Source of the DNA: Burkholderia sp. MS389
GTDB lineage: Bacteria; Pseudomonadota; Gammaproteobacteria; Burkholderiales; Burkholderiaceae
Direction: 5' to 3'
NCBI RefSeq assembly: GCF_016899425.1
Contig: NZ_CP045996.1
Coordinates: forward strand, 62,001-126,000
DNA: 64,000 bases
Made by a program: the position numbers and the translations under genes. The notes under the pieces were generated by a model, which was not told where the DNA came from, searched no databases, and saw nothing but the letters and a program-made list of their open reading frames with translations. Shown here piece after piece: positions 8,636 through 19,146 of the stretch (position 1 is the first letter of the stretch; each line of letters starts with the position of its first letter).

Positions 8636-9793
8636 CTAGGAACCGGTCCGCGCGCGGACGATCGCCGCTTCGTCGATATCGGTCGCGAAGACCTGGATGG
8701 CCTGGCTCGACATCGCGGCCTCACGCGCCCGCGCCAGCAGCAGCGAGATCGAGTACGCCTCTTCGCCCGTCGCGCATCCGGCCACCCACACGCGTACCTG
8801 CTCCTCGCCGGACTCCGACGCGAACAACGAGCCGATCACTTCCCGTTCGAGGAAATCGAAGGCTTCGCGGTCGCGGAAGAACTGGGTCACGCCGATCAGC
8901 ATGTCCGCCAGCAGCGCGTTCGCTTCTTCCGGCGTGGCCCGCAAGAAATCCCGATACGCGAGGAGATCGCGCTGGCCGTTGACCTGCATGCGCCGCTCGA
9001 TACGTCGCAGCACGGTCGCCCGCTTGTACAGCCTGAAATCGTGGCCGGTGCGTACCCTCAGGTGCATCAGAATGTCGGAGAGCGCCCGTTCGGGATCGTT
9101 GACCGTCGGCCGATCGACGTTGTGCAGCGATTGCGCGAATTCGAGGCTTTGCTGTTCGATGCGGCGCGCATTCGACCAGAGTTCGAGCAACCGTTGCGGC
9201 ATCTCGGCCGCCGGCAGCACGATATCGACGCGCGCCATCGCAATCGCGTGCTGCGGCATCTCCGCGTGCTCGGCGTCGTCCGGCGTTTGCGCGAGCGTGA
9301 TGCCGCCCGCCTCCTTGATGCGGCTCAAGCCCGCGGCGCCGTCGGAGCCGGTGCCGGACATCACGATGCCGACCGCGCGCCAGTCGTGCGCGTCCGCCAG
9401 CGTCCGAAAGAAGTGGTCGATCGTGAACGGAACCTCGTCGGACGGGTCACGGCTGCGGCAACGAAGGCAACCGTCCGACATCTCGAGCTGCATGCCCGGT
9501 GCGATCACGTAGATATGGTTTTTCTCGATCGGTACCGTGGACGTCACCTGATGCACCGGCATGCCCGTCGTGCGCTGCAGGACGGCGTCCATATGACTGA
9601 CCTGTTCCGGCGCGAGATGGACGACGACGACGAACGCCATGTCCATGCCCGTCGGCGCGCTCTCGAAAAAGGTCTGCAAGGCCATCGTGCCGCCTGCCGA
9701 CGCACCGATGCCCACTACCGGAAACGACAGATCGCTCTTCAACGTCGCGGGCGATGGAGGCCGCTCCTTGTGCGTAGGCGCTTGCCGTGCCAT
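8636..9793 (-). pseudogene. CheB-CheR N-terminal part of the split hybrid, ending at an in-frame amber codon
   Basis: The start ATG is at 9793 after AGGAGA. The 385-residue fragment holds a CheB methylesterase (Ser32 in GASAGG, His59 in VVVHLAPEQ, Asp151 in GTGSDGAAG), the CheR N-terminal helical domain (about 230-285) and the start of the CheR SAM-binding domain (VAGCATGEEAYS at about 337-348, then FATDIDEAAIVRARTGS). It stops at TAG (8638-8636). CheR proteins normally read GxYPxSI at this point. Here the sequence reads GS-stop-PLSI, so a Tyr codon (TAC or TAT) has most likely become TAG. The CheB half could still fold, but the truncated CheR cannot be active. Confidence 0.85.
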
Positions 9794-10272
9794 TGAATTC
9801 TCCTGATGGTGTTGCGGAACATGATGCGCCAGGCGCCGATCGGTGCCGGGTCGCATCGCCCTCGTCCGGCCGTCCCACGATCCCGCTGGCGATACTTCCC
9901 TTCGCTTCCATGCGCATTGTACGGCACCGGAAAGCGCGACCGGGCGCCTGACGCGAGGCTTGCAACCCTCGTGCGGCGGAGCGCCACGCCCGCACGCGGG
10001 TGTGTCGCCGGAACGTCATTCGTGCCGACATACCATTTCCGTCGGTTGGCGCAACACGATGCCTCCCGCCGATCCCCACCGGGAACGAATCGTGCTCGTG
10101 CGTCGGCCCGTCGGATTCAATTTATTTCCTTTGACGGATGCCGTATTACCGGCGAATATTCGCGTCGATCAAGTGGTTAGTACCGCTCAAAAACAAGACG
10201 AAACGATGCTCGCCCACGCAATCGGGGACGTTACGCTGCTTCGCCAACAGATACTGAATCGAAGGGGAAGAA
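9794..10272. other. Divergent intergenic region, no gene seen
   Basis: About 479 bp between the hybrid kinase and the small gene at 10273. Reading frames here have no supported start or homology that I recognise. The AT-richer segment from about 10115 to 10270 probably carries the promoter of the rightward gene. No repeat or terminator stands out. Confidence 0.4.
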
Positions 10273-10551
10273 ATGACGCCGTTTTCCCAGGATGTGAGCA
10301 AGCAAACCGCCGCCGTCTCCAAGGCAGCGACGCCGTCGCCCGTTTTCTGGAAAGCGGGGCCGATCGTCGAAGCCACTCCGCCGGAGCCGAAATCCGCGAC
10401 GCCGGACCTGCGCGATTTCTTCGCCGCCGCCGCGCTGCAAGGCTTGCTGTCGCGCGACGCCGGGCGCAACGTGTCGACGATCGCCGACTACGAATCGAAG
10501 CGCGCGGTCAGCGCCTATCGGCTCGCCGACGAAATGCTGAAAGCGCGCTGA
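10273..10551 (+). CDS. Small conserved-type protein of unknown function
   Basis: A 92-residue soluble protein with no signal peptide or membrane segment. The start ATG at 10273 follows GAAGGGGAAGAA, a good ribosome site. The N-terminal half is Ala/Ser/Pro-rich and probably disordered. The C-terminal half (LRDFFAAAALQGLLSRD, then ADYESKRAVSAYRLADEML) is predicted helical. I do not recognise a family. It is convergent with mntH, with only 43 bp between the two stops. Codon usage matches the neighbours, which supports a real gene. Confidence 0.6.
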   Translation: MTPFSQDVSKQTAAVSKAATPSPVFWKAGPIVEATPPEPKSATPDLRDFFAAAALQGLLSRDAGRNVSTIADYESKRAVSAYRLADEMLKAR

Positions 10552-10594
10552 ACACGGGCTGCCACGATCGTCCGGACGCTGACACTCGGGCCGT

Positions 10595-11902
10595 TCAGTT
10601 GCCGCCCAACCGCAACGCCATCGCGCCGATCGGCCCCGCCAGCAACACGGCATTCAGCCCGACGACGACGGCAGTCGCGCCAAGCGCGGCGCAGCGCGCG
10701 ATACGTCCGCTCGCGAAGGCGCCCATGACGTCACGCCGCCCGCAGAAGTAAATCAGCGCCAGCATCGGCACCGGCAGGACGACGGACAGCACGACCTGGC
10801 TGATCACGAGCGCCTGCATCGAATCGACGCCCATCCCGACGACGACGAACGCGGGCGCCATCGTGACGAGCCTGCGCAGCCAGACCGGAATCCGGAACCC
10901 GACGAAGCCCTGCATGATCATCTGCCCGGCCATCGTGCCGACGACGGAACTCGAGATGCCGGCGCTCATCAGCGACACGAGAAAGCAGGTCGCGGCGGCC
11001 GGGCCGAGCAACGGGGTGAGCATCCGGTACGCCGCTTCGATTTCCACGACATCGCGATGGTCGGCATGAAACGCTGCGCTCGCCATCACGATCATGGCCA
11101 TGTTGATCGCACCCGCAACGGACAGCGCGACGATCACTTCCCGATCCGAGAAGCGCACCATCATCCGGCGCTGCGCGTGGTCGAGCCCAGCCGCGCGTCG
11201 CTGCGTGAGCCCGGCGTGCAGATACAGCGCATGCGGCATGATCGTCGCGCCGACAATGCCGACCGACACCATCAACGCATCGCCGCGCGGCCATTCCGGC
11301 ACGACGGCATGCCACGCGACGTCGGCCCACGCGACCGGCGCGATGAACATCTCGGCGAGATAGCAAAGACCGGTCACGCCGACGAATATGCCCACGGCGA
11401 TTTCCATCGGCCGGAACCCGTTCCGGTCGGCCAGCAGGATGCCGTAGGTGGCGAGCGCCATCACGAACATCCCGGCGAAGGTCGGCAGGTCGAACAGTAA
11501 CGACAGCGCGATCGCGCCGTCGAGAAATTCGGCGAGCTCGGTCGCCATCGCGGCGAGTTCGCTCGCGACCCACATGGCGAACACCAGCGGCCGCGGGAAA
11601 TGCATGCGGCACAGCTCCGCGAGATTCCGGCCGGTGACGATGCCGAGCTTCGCGGACAGCGACTGGAACAACATGGCGATGCCGTTCGCCATCAGCACCA
11701 CCCAGAGCAGCGTGTAACCGAACTGCGCGCCGGCCCGGATGTTCGTCGCGAAATTGCCGGGGTCCATATAGGCGACCGACGCGACGATCGCCGGCCCCGC
11801 GAACGGCAGCGCCGCCCGCGGCCCGCGCCGTCGGCCGGCAAACACCTCGCGCATGTCCATCGCGGTGCGCTCCGTCGCCGCGTTCCTGTCGAGCGTCGCC
11901 AT
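10595..11902 (-). CDS. mntH: MntH, proton-coupled Mn(II)/Fe(II) importer of the NRAMP family
   Basis: A 435-residue inner-membrane transporter with about 11 transmembrane segments. I chose the ATG at 11902 because AAGGAG precedes it by five bases; the GTG two codons earlier is less well placed. Both metal-binding motifs are canonical: MDPGNFATN in TM1 (about 46-54) and IMPHALYLH in TM6 (about 221-229). This contrasts with the divergent NRAMP-like protein at 3145. It should import Mn(II), which fits the divergent manganese catalase gene 464 bp away: metal supply and a metal-dependent peroxide scavenger side by side. No MntR box or Mn riboswitch was recognised upstream. Confidence 0.92.
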   Translation of the reverse strand: MATLDRNAATERTAMDMREVFAGRRRGPRAALPFAGPAIVASVAYMDPGNFATNIRAGAQFGYTLLWVVLMANGIAMLFQSLSAKLGIVTGRNLAELCRMHFPRPLVFAMWVASELAAMATELAEFLDGAIALSLLFDLPTFAGMFVMALATYGILLADRNGFRPMEIAVGIFVGVTGLCYLAEMFIAPVAWADVAWHAVVPEWPRGDALMVSVGIVGATIMPHALYLHAGLTQRRAAGLDHAQRRMMVRFSDREVIVALSVAGAINMAMIVMASAAFHADHRDVVEIEAAYRMLTPLLGPAAATCFLVSLMSAGISSSVVGTMAGQMIMQGFVGFRIPVWLRRLVTMAPAFVVVGMGVDSMQALVISQVVLSVVLPVPMLALIYFCGRRDVMGAFASGRIARCAALGATAVVVGLNAVLLAGPIGAMALRLGGN

Positions 11903-12366
11903 CTGCACTCCTTTGCAAAGCCGCCATCACGTGCGTGCCGACGCGCCGCGCCGCACCCTTGCCCGGCGTGGTACGGCCCATGCCGCCGAAATGACAACTG
12001 CTTGAAAATCCGGCAACGAGGGCTTCAGGTCATGCGATGCGCGCTCGTATTGCCGTCGACTCCACCCTTCCCGCGTGCCGCATCCGTGCATCGACAGCGG
12101 TCCGCGCCGTTCGCGAGAAGCGACGCCTCGCGACCCGGTCGCGCCGTCTCCATCCGGCGCGCGTCCGTGCCTCGCCGGCCGTTGTCGCCTGCCGTCGCGA
12201 TACGCGCGCCACTCAACGAACGCTGCCGGCGTCGACGGGAAACCGCTGCCGCTACACAGCCCGCACCAGCCAGCACCGCGCGTACCCGGCGGTGGCGGTG
12301 GCCACGGGATCGATTCGTGCTGGGTCGCCACCGCGAATGTCGCGCAACCCTTTCCATGGAGATGCC
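11903..12366. other. Divergent mntH / manganese-catalase intergenic region
   Basis: About 464 bp, GC-rich, with no supported gene. An open frame runs in phase into the catalase gene from 12037, but its codons encode an Arg-rich sequence unlike any catalase N-terminus, so I treat it as non-coding. Promoters for both flanking genes must lie here. I did not recognise a regulator box. Confidence 0.4.
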
Positions 12367-13275
12367 ATGTTCATCCACAACACACGGCTTCAGTACACGG
12401 TGCGCGTGGGCGCGCCGAACCCCGGCCTCGCCAATCTGCTGCTCGAGCAGTTCGGCGGCCCGCAGGGCGAACTCGCCGCCGCGATGCGCTATTTCACTCA
12501 GGCGATCACCGAGGAGGATCCCGGCCGCAAGGACATGCTGCTCGACATCGCCACCGAGGAGCTGAGCCACCTCGAAGTGATCGGCTCGATGGCCGCGATG
12601 CTCAACCGCGGCGCCAAAGGCGAACTCGCCGAAGCAGTCGACGAACAGGCCGAGCTGTACCGCAAGCTGCACGGGGCGGGCAACGACAGCCACGTGACGC
12701 AGGTGCTGTACGGCGCGGGCGCGCCACTGACGAATTCCGGCGGCGTGCCGTGGTCGGCCGCGTACATCGACACGATCGGCGAACCGACCGCCGACCTGCG
12801 TTCGAACATCGCAGCCGAAGCGCGGGCGAAGATCATTTACGAACGGCTCATCAACGTGACCGACGATCCGGGCATTCGGGACGCGCTCGGCTTCCTGATG
12901 ACGCGCGAGGCCTCGCACCTGAAGTCGTTCGAGAAGGCGCTGTATGCGATCACCGCGCATTTCCCGCCGGGCAAGCTGCCGCCGAAGGCGCCGTACGACA
13001 GCGTGTACTTCCGGATGCAGCCGGACGCGGCGCCGCTGGTCGGCCCCTGGAATCATGGAGAGGGTCTCGAAATCCGCGACGCCGAGCCGGCCGTCGACGG
13101 CGGCACCGGTATTGCCGAAGGGATGCTCGAGCCGCAGCAGGTGGACGCCATCGAGGCGATGGCGCAGCGGCTCGCGTCCGATCCGAACAGCGACCCGGTG
13201 ACGGGCGCCGAACTGGGTGCAGGCCAGCCGGTCCCGCAGAGCCGCGCGCCCGGCAAGCCGGACGGTGGTACCTGA
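12367..13275 (+). CDS. Manganese catalase (non-haem)
   Basis: A 302-residue ferritin-fold enzyme that converts hydrogen peroxide to water and oxygen with a di-manganese site. The start ATG at 12367 has GGAG six bases upstream, and the first residues MFIHNTRLQYTVRV match family N-termini. The metal ligands are visible: the Glu in GPQGELAAAMRYF, EELSHLE with its Glu and His, the Glu in AAEARAKIIYE, and REASHLKSFEKAL with Glu and His. The C-terminal 70 residues are Gly/Pro-rich and look flexible, as in other Burkholderia and Bacillus members. The neighbouring divergent mntH would supply its metal. Confidence 0.93.
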   Translation: MFIHNTRLQYTVRVGAPNPGLANLLLEQFGGPQGELAAAMRYFTQAITEEDPGRKDMLLDIATEELSHLEVIGSMAAMLNRGAKGELAEAVDEQAELYRKLHGAGNDSHVTQVLYGAGAPLTNSGGVPWSAAYIDTIGEPTADLRSNIAAEARAKIIYERLINVTDDPGIRDALGFLMTREASHLKSFEKALYAITAHFPPGKLPPKAPYDSVYFRMQPDAAPLVGPWNHGEGLEIRDAEPAVDGGTGIAEGMLEPQQVDAIEAMAQRLASDPNSDPVTGAELGAGQPVPQSRAPGKPDGGT

Positions 13276-13437
13276 CCGGAAGCGCGAAGACGGGCGCTCG
13301 GACATCACCGCGAGCGCCTCTTCGTTCTACTGATGATGAAATGACAACAGCCTGACGCTGCAGGCGACGAACGTTCGACGGACTGGCTGCGCGACGCGCA
13401 CGCGCTCTCGCACGCTCCATCGCGTGTTCGGCGTGCG

Positions 13438-13734
13438 TCAGGCGCCTGCTTCGCCGCGCCCGGCCTGGTCGGCCATCAGGTACTGGATGACCAGCGTCGG
13501 ATCGGCGATGTCGAGAATCAGGCGGCGCATCACGCGCTTGCGCATATGGTCGTCATCCAGCGTCCACGGCCCCGCCGCATCGCCGAGGTAGCGGCCGATC
13601 GCGACGCGATGGTCGCCGTCCGGAGGCAGGCCGAGCCGCGCCGCGAGCAGGCCGGCGATGACGTCGTCGAGTTCGACGTGCAGCGGCCTGGAATCGATCG
13701 AGAGTTCGAGCTTCATGGTCGGTTTCGCAAACAT
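13438..13734 (-). CDS. Small protein of unknown function downstream of groEL
   Basis: A 98-residue protein starting MFAKPTMKLELS; an alternative start is the second ATG at 13716. Neither has a strong ribosome site. The sequence is acidic with two motifs, PLHVELDDVIAGLLAARLGLPP and DDDHMRKRVMRRLILDIADPTL, which look like a small alpha-beta fold. I do not recognise the family. It lies 98 bp downstream of groEL on the same strand and may be the last gene of that operon. Confidence 0.55.
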   Translation of the reverse strand: MFAKPTMKLELSIDSRPLHVELDDVIAGLLAARLGLPPDGDHRVAIGRYLGDAAGPWTLDDDHMRKRVMRRLILDIADPTLVIQYLMADQAGRGEAGA

Positions 13735-13832
13735 GAAAAGGCGGCGCGGCGCGCCCCCGCTGTCGCGCGCGCCGGGAAAGGCCGCTCCGGCCAGCGGCCG
13801 TTCGACGATCGCAGGCAAGCCTGCGACGCCGG

Positions 13833-15455
<1,623 letters not shown>

Positions 15456-15535
15456 TTTCTTGCTCCGGATACAGTCGTTGAACGGGATGCCGCGCGCATC
15501 GGGCAATCACCCGTGCGGCGCGGTCGAATCGGCAT

Positions 15536-15853
15536 TCAGGCCGCTTTCCTGGCGGCCGGCGATTCGGGTTCGAGTACGCCCATGACGTCCTCTTCGCGCA
15601 TCACGAGCAGTTCCTCGCCGTTCACCTTCACGGTCTGGCCTGCATATTTGCCGAAGAGAACCTGGTCGCCGACCTGAAGCTGCAGCGGGCGCTGCGAGCC
15701 GTCCTGGAGCAGCCGGCCGCTGCCGACCGCCATCACTTCACCCTGCTCGGGCCGTTCGGCGGCCGAATCGGGAATCACGATGCCGGAGGCCGTCGTTCGC
15801 TGCTGTTCGATTCGCTTGACGATAACCCGGTCGTAGAGGGGACGAATCTGCAT
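15536..15853 (-). CDS. groS: Co-chaperonin GroES (10 kDa)
   Basis: A 105-residue lid protein for GroEL. I chose the ATG at 15853 because AGGAG sits six bases upstream; the ATG two codons earlier would overlap that ribosome site. Typical features are MQIRPLYDRVIVKRIE, the mobile loop region RTTASGIVIPDSA, VGDQVLFGKYAGQTVKVNGEE and LLVMREEDVMGVLE. The C-terminus has a short extension (PESPAARKAA) beyond the usual end. It is the first gene of the operon with groEL. Confidence 0.95.
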   Translation of the reverse strand: MQIRPLYDRVIVKRIEQQRTTASGIVIPDSAAERPEQGEVMAVGSGRLLQDGSQRPLQLQVGDQVLFGKYAGQTVKVNGEELLVMREEDVMGVLEPESPAARKAA

Positions 15854-15954
15854 TTTCATCTCCTGAGCGATGAGATCACCTGAAAAAGGAATCCGCTGGC
15901 GCGTGCACGCGCAAGGCTGCACTGCGCCCGCGTGCCATCGATTGGCGAAAAGCG

Positions 15955-15983
15955 AAATAGTGGCGCGGGGAGCGCGCTTCAAG
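15955..15983 (-). promoter_or_regulatory. Heat-shock (sigma-32-type) promoter for groES-groEL
   Basis: Read on the minus strand, CTTGAAG is followed after 13 bases by CCACTATTT. This matches the sigma-32 pattern (CTTGAA, then CCCCATNT at 13-15 bp) with two mismatches in the -10. It lies about 100 bp upstream of the groES start. No CIRCE inverted repeat was seen. Confidence 0.5.
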
Positions 15984-16252
15984 AGGGTGAAAACAGGACG
16001 TTTGTAACAAAATGTTTCAACGCGGAATGGACTGTTTGATGATCAGCGGTTGTCTCGCGACGGGCCATGCGAATCGTCGCGAAGCGGTACTTGAAATCCG
16101 CGCTTCCCATCCTATTTTGGGTAGCGCTCAAGCAGCCGCGGCTTATGCGCTGCGTGTTTCGATTGGTTTGTCAGCGAGGCCTCTCGTGGATCGACGAACT
16201 GGAGCGCGTGGTCCGGTTTGTCCTCCGTGCGAGGTTCAACCCGGAGCGAATC
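15984..16252. other. Intergenic stretch between groES promoter and 16253 gene
   Basis: Together with the groES leader this is about 400 bp without a supported gene. It holds an AT-rich patch at 16000-16015 (GTTTGTAACAAAATGTTTCA) that may be promoter DNA for the rightward pair at 16253 and 16570. Confidence 0.35.
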
Positions 16253-16576
16253 ATGAACGATCCTTTCTTTATCTTCGATCGGCTGCCGGAGGTCGGCCGC
16301 CGACCGCGACGCGCCGCCCGCGTCGTCACGGGCCTGCCGGTCGGCCTGCGGGCAGCGCGCAACGGCACGCGTCGCTTCGCGCCGACCGGCGCTCGCGTAC
16401 GTGCTGTGCGCAAGCCGTTCGCGTTGCGCGGCGCGCCCCAACCCGCCGCGATCGGCCGACCGAAGCCGCCGCGCCGTCGGATCGCCGCGCGCGGACGCGT
16501 GGTGCACCCTGTTTCGTTTTTCTGGATCGCGCCCGCTATGGGCGGCGCCGTACGCGACGGGGGGCGGCCATGCTGA
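16253..16576 (+). CDS. Small Arg/Pro-rich protein of unknown function
   Basis: A 107-residue ORF starting at an ATG with CCGGAGCGAATC upstream. It begins MNDPFFIFDRLPEVGRRP and is then very rich in Arg, Pro and Ala, which makes a random open frame in GC-rich DNA possible. Its last codons overlap the start of the 16570 gene (CCATGCTGA), the arrangement expected for translational coupling, which is the best argument that it is real. No family recognised. Confidence 0.35.
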   Translation: MNDPFFIFDRLPEVGRRPRRAARVVTGLPVGLRAARNGTRRFAPTGARVRAVRKPFALRGAPQPAAIGRPKPPRRRIAARGRVVHPVSFFWIAPAMGGAVRDGGRPC

Positions 16577-16848
16577 GCCCGCATGAATTCGCGACGCTGA
16601 TGCTGGTGTGCCAGGCGCCGGATCAGCTCGACATGAATCGCGCCGAACTCGATGCGTTGCTCGAACGGCAACTCGTCATGCTCGAACATGGCGCCCCCGG
16701 CCGCCGACGCGCGTATCTGACGAAGAAAGGCCGATCGATTCTCCATGCGCTCGGGGCCGACATCGCTTCCCGCCTGAGCCATGGGTCGACGACGGAGCGC
16801 GGCGGTCAAGGCGAAGCGCCTGCCGCGCCATCGGACGACGCCGGATGA
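16570..16848 (+). CDS. Small winged-helix-like protein of unknown function
   Basis: A 92-residue protein starting at an ATG with GGGGGGCGGCC upstream. The order ATLMLVCQAPDQL, then MNRAELDALLERQLVMLEHG, then RRRAYLTKKGRSILHALG resembles a MarR-like or other winged-helix DNA-binding fold: helices, then a beta-wing ending in xLTxKGRxxL. It overlaps the preceding ORF by seven bases and the convergent lyase gene (end at 16806) by 43 bp. Role unknown. Confidence 0.5.
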   Translation: MLSPHEFATLMLVCQAPDQLDMNRAELDALLERQLVMLEHGAPGRRRAYLTKKGRSILHALGADIASRLSHGSTTERGGQGEAPAAPSDDAG

Positions 16849-17669
16849 CGCGGCTCGGTCGCCGACTCGGCGACCGAACTGCTTACGATGTCATTCGCCT
16901 TGGCAATGACAGGGGCGTCCACCATTTTTCCATCGACGCTAATGGCCGAGCCGTCGCTTTCCTGAACGGCAGAAAGGACGCGGTGCGCCCACTCGATCTC
17001 TTCCAGGCAAGGGCGGAGAGCCGCGTGTACATGCTCGATTTGTTTGGGGTGGATGCACAGCTTGCCCCTGAAACCGAGATTGCGAGCTCGAACCGTATCC
17101 CGACGGATCCTCTGGGCCTCATCGATTGCTGCAGTGACTCCGTCCACGGGCGCCGCGATGCCGGCAATCCGTGACGCTATGGTCAGTTGCGAGCGGAAGT
17201 ACACGAGCTCATCGCCATCACCTTGAATACCGGTGTCGACCTGAAAGTCCAAGGTTCCGAACAGAAGGCGCTCGACTTTCGGCACCTTCGCAAGCGAGCG
17301 GAGGTCATCAAATGCAACCGCGGTCTCGATGAGCGGCAGCAGTGCCGCTTCATCGGAGATCTCGTTCGCAAGGTTCGACAGCAGGTCGGTTCGCTCAGCC
17401 TTGGGGACGACGATGCCCTGGAGGCTCCGACACGTCCGAAGAGCCGCTATATCGTCCTTGTACCACTCGGTATCCACCGCGTTCGCTCTCACATACGCTC
17501 GTCCACCATTCCTGAGCCACGACATGACGGCATCACGAGCCTGCGCTTTTGCGGTGGGTGGCACCGCGTCTTCGAGGTCAATGATTACCGCGTCTGCGCC
17601 CGCAGCGCACGCTTTGTCGAATCGTTCCGGTCGATTGCCGGGAACGAACAAATAGGATCTCGGATACAT
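16806..17669 (-). CDS. ccl: CitE-like citramalyl-CoA lyase (HpcH/HpaI superfamily)
   Basis: A 287-residue TIM-barrel lyase. I chose the ATG at 17669 (MYPRSYLFVPGNRPERF) because it matches family N-termini; an ATG at 17738 adds an Arg-rich extension. Metal and substrate motifs are present: IDLEDAVPP, VRANAVDTEW, VPKAER, LIETAVAF and LCIHPKQIEHVHAAL. Family members cleave beta-hydroxyacyl-CoA thioesters such as citramalyl-CoA to acetyl-CoA and pyruvate, or malyl-CoA. With a class III CoA-transferase and a MaoC-like hydratase upstream, the best fit is Ccl, the last step of itaconate breakdown. It is the last gene of the operon, 79 bp after the transporter. Confidence 0.8.
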   Translation of the reverse strand: MYPRSYLFVPGNRPERFDKACAAGADAVIIDLEDAVPPTAKAQARDAVMSWLRNGGRAYVRANAVDTEWYKDDIAALRTCRSLQGIVVPKAERTDLLSNLANEISDEAALLPLIETAVAFDDLRSLAKVPKVERLLFGTLDFQVDTGIQGDGDELVYFRSQLTIASRIAGIAAPVDGVTAAIDEAQRIRRDTVRARNLGFRGKLCIHPKQIEHVHAALRPCLEEIEWAHRVLSAVQESDGSAISVDGKMVDAPVIAKANDIVSSSVAESATEPRHPASSDGAAGASP

Positions 17670-17748
17670 ACGATTTGTCCAGGGGCTGAGCTTGCGTCTT
17701 GCAAGCCGCAAGAGGCATCGGTCTTCCGACGCGAGCATCGTGATGAGC

Positions 17749-19098
17749 TTAGCGAGCGACCTCTACGAGACGCTCTGATACCGACTTCTGTTCGACAGTC
17801 TTTTGCCTGCCAAGGAAGAACGCCGCGCACGCGCTGACGACAGACATGGCCGCGAGAAAAGCGGCAACGGCGTAGGCGGAATGGAACGTCTGAAACAGCC
17901 AGAGCGAAATCATCGGTGCGGGGCCGCCGGCAATAATCGACGCGCCTTGGTATCCAAGCGACGCACCGCTGTAGCGAATGCCGGGAGGAAACGACTCGGC
18001 AATGAAAGCGGCCTGCGACCCGTAGAGCGCCGCGTGAATGACCATGATGACGACCGTGCCTGCAATGACGGCGAGCGGAATCTTCGTATTGAGCAAGGCG
18101 AAGTACGGGAAAGCGAACAACATCATGCAGATGGCTGCCGACATGTAGGTCTTCCGACGGCCGATACGGTCCGCCAGATGCCCAAAGTACGGCAACGCAA
18201 AACACGCGACGACAGCAGCAATCAACACCGCGTTCAGGATGAACGCCTTGCCGAGGCCAAGGTTCTTCGAACCGTACAGCATGGCAAACGACGTGAGCAT
18301 GTAGAACGCGGCCTGTTCGCCGGGACGGACGAGCGCCGAAAGCAATATCGCCTTCCACTCGGTTCTGATGGCTTCCCGAATCGGACTCCTGGTGCGATCG
18401 ATCGACTGGTTGGCCTCGACGAAATCCCGGGTCTCCGGCACGCCCATACGAATCAGCAGGCCGAACACCAAAAGCACGCCGCTTGCATAGAAGGGAACGC
18501 GCCAGCCAAATTCCATCAGCGAGTCGCCGCTCCGGCGGCTGCAGACGCTCCACACGAGCACCGAGATAACGAGGCCGAGAGGAACGCCAACATTCGGCAA
18601 CGACGCCATGAAGCCGCGACGCTTGCCTTGATGACTTTCCATTGACAGGAGGACAGCGCCACCCCACTCGCCGCCCACGCCGATTCCCTGGAGGAACCGA
18701 AGTCCGATCAGAAGCCAGCCGGCAGCGGGTCCAATCTGTTGCGAGGTGGGCAGTAACCCCACGAACAACGTCGCAACGCCCATCAAGGTCAGCGTGGCGA
18801 CGAGCGTCGATTTGCGGCCGACACGGTCACCCATGTAACCGAAAATGGCTCCGCCCAACGGGCGCGACAGAAAGCCCACGAAAATCGTGGCGAACGACTC
18901 CATGAGGCCTTCCGAGCTGCCGTGTGCAAAGAAAAGCTTCGGGAAAACGAGCGCGGCTGCGGTGCCGTAGATGAAGAAGTCGTACCACTCGATCGTGGTG
19001 CCAATGACACTTGCGATTGCTGCGCGGCGCTCGATGCGCTTTGAGTCTTTCGACCGGGTCGAGGCATCGGCCTGACCGAGAGGGGCGTTCGGGTGCAT
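17749..19098 (-). CDS. MFS transporter, metabolite:H+ symporter (MHS) family
   Basis: A 449-residue protein with 12 predicted membrane helices. I chose the ATG at 19098 (MHPNAPLGQADA), which has GGAG seven bases upstream. MHS hallmarks are TTIEWYDFFIYGTAAALVF in helix 1, GYMGDRVGRKSTL between helices 2 and 3, GEWGGAVLL in helix 5, and GHLADRIGRRKTY between helices 8 and 9. The family imports small carboxylates such as alpha-ketoglutarate, shikimate, citrate and proline betaine. Inside this operon the substrate is most likely itaconate or a related C5 dicarboxylate, which is inferred from context only. Confidence 0.9.
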   Translation of the reverse strand: MHPNAPLGQADASTRSKDSKRIERRAAIASVIGTTIEWYDFFIYGTAAALVFPKLFFAHGSSEGLMESFATIFVGFLSRPLGGAIFGYMGDRVGRKSTLVATLTLMGVATLFVGLLPTSQQIGPAAGWLLIGLRFLQGIGVGGEWGGAVLLSMESHQGKRRGFMASLPNVGVPLGLVISVLVWSVCSRRSGDSLMEFGWRVPFYASGVLLVFGLLIRMGVPETRDFVEANQSIDRTRSPIREAIRTEWKAILLSALVRPGEQAAFYMLTSFAMLYGSKNLGLGKAFILNAVLIAAVVACFALPYFGHLADRIGRRKTYMSAAICMMLFAFPYFALLNTKIPLAVIAGTVVIMVIHAALYGSQAAFIAESFPPGIRYSGASLGYQGASIIAGGPAPMISLWLFQTFHSAYAVAAFLAAMSVVSACAAFFLGRQKTVEQKSVSERLVEVAR

Positions 19099-19146
19099 CC
19101 ATGTCTCCAATCTTGAAAAATTTTGTCGAGGCAAATTTGTGTGCGT

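Noticed and set aside
5708..9796. Long rightward frames (561 and 760 codons) antisense to the kinase hybrid
   Set aside because: They encode Arg/His-rich sequence with no domains and mirror the coding frame of the minus strand.
12037..12366. N-terminal extension of the manganese catalase frame
   Set aside because: The frame is open but Arg-rich and unlike any catalase; the ATG at 12367 has the ribosome site and matches family N-termini.
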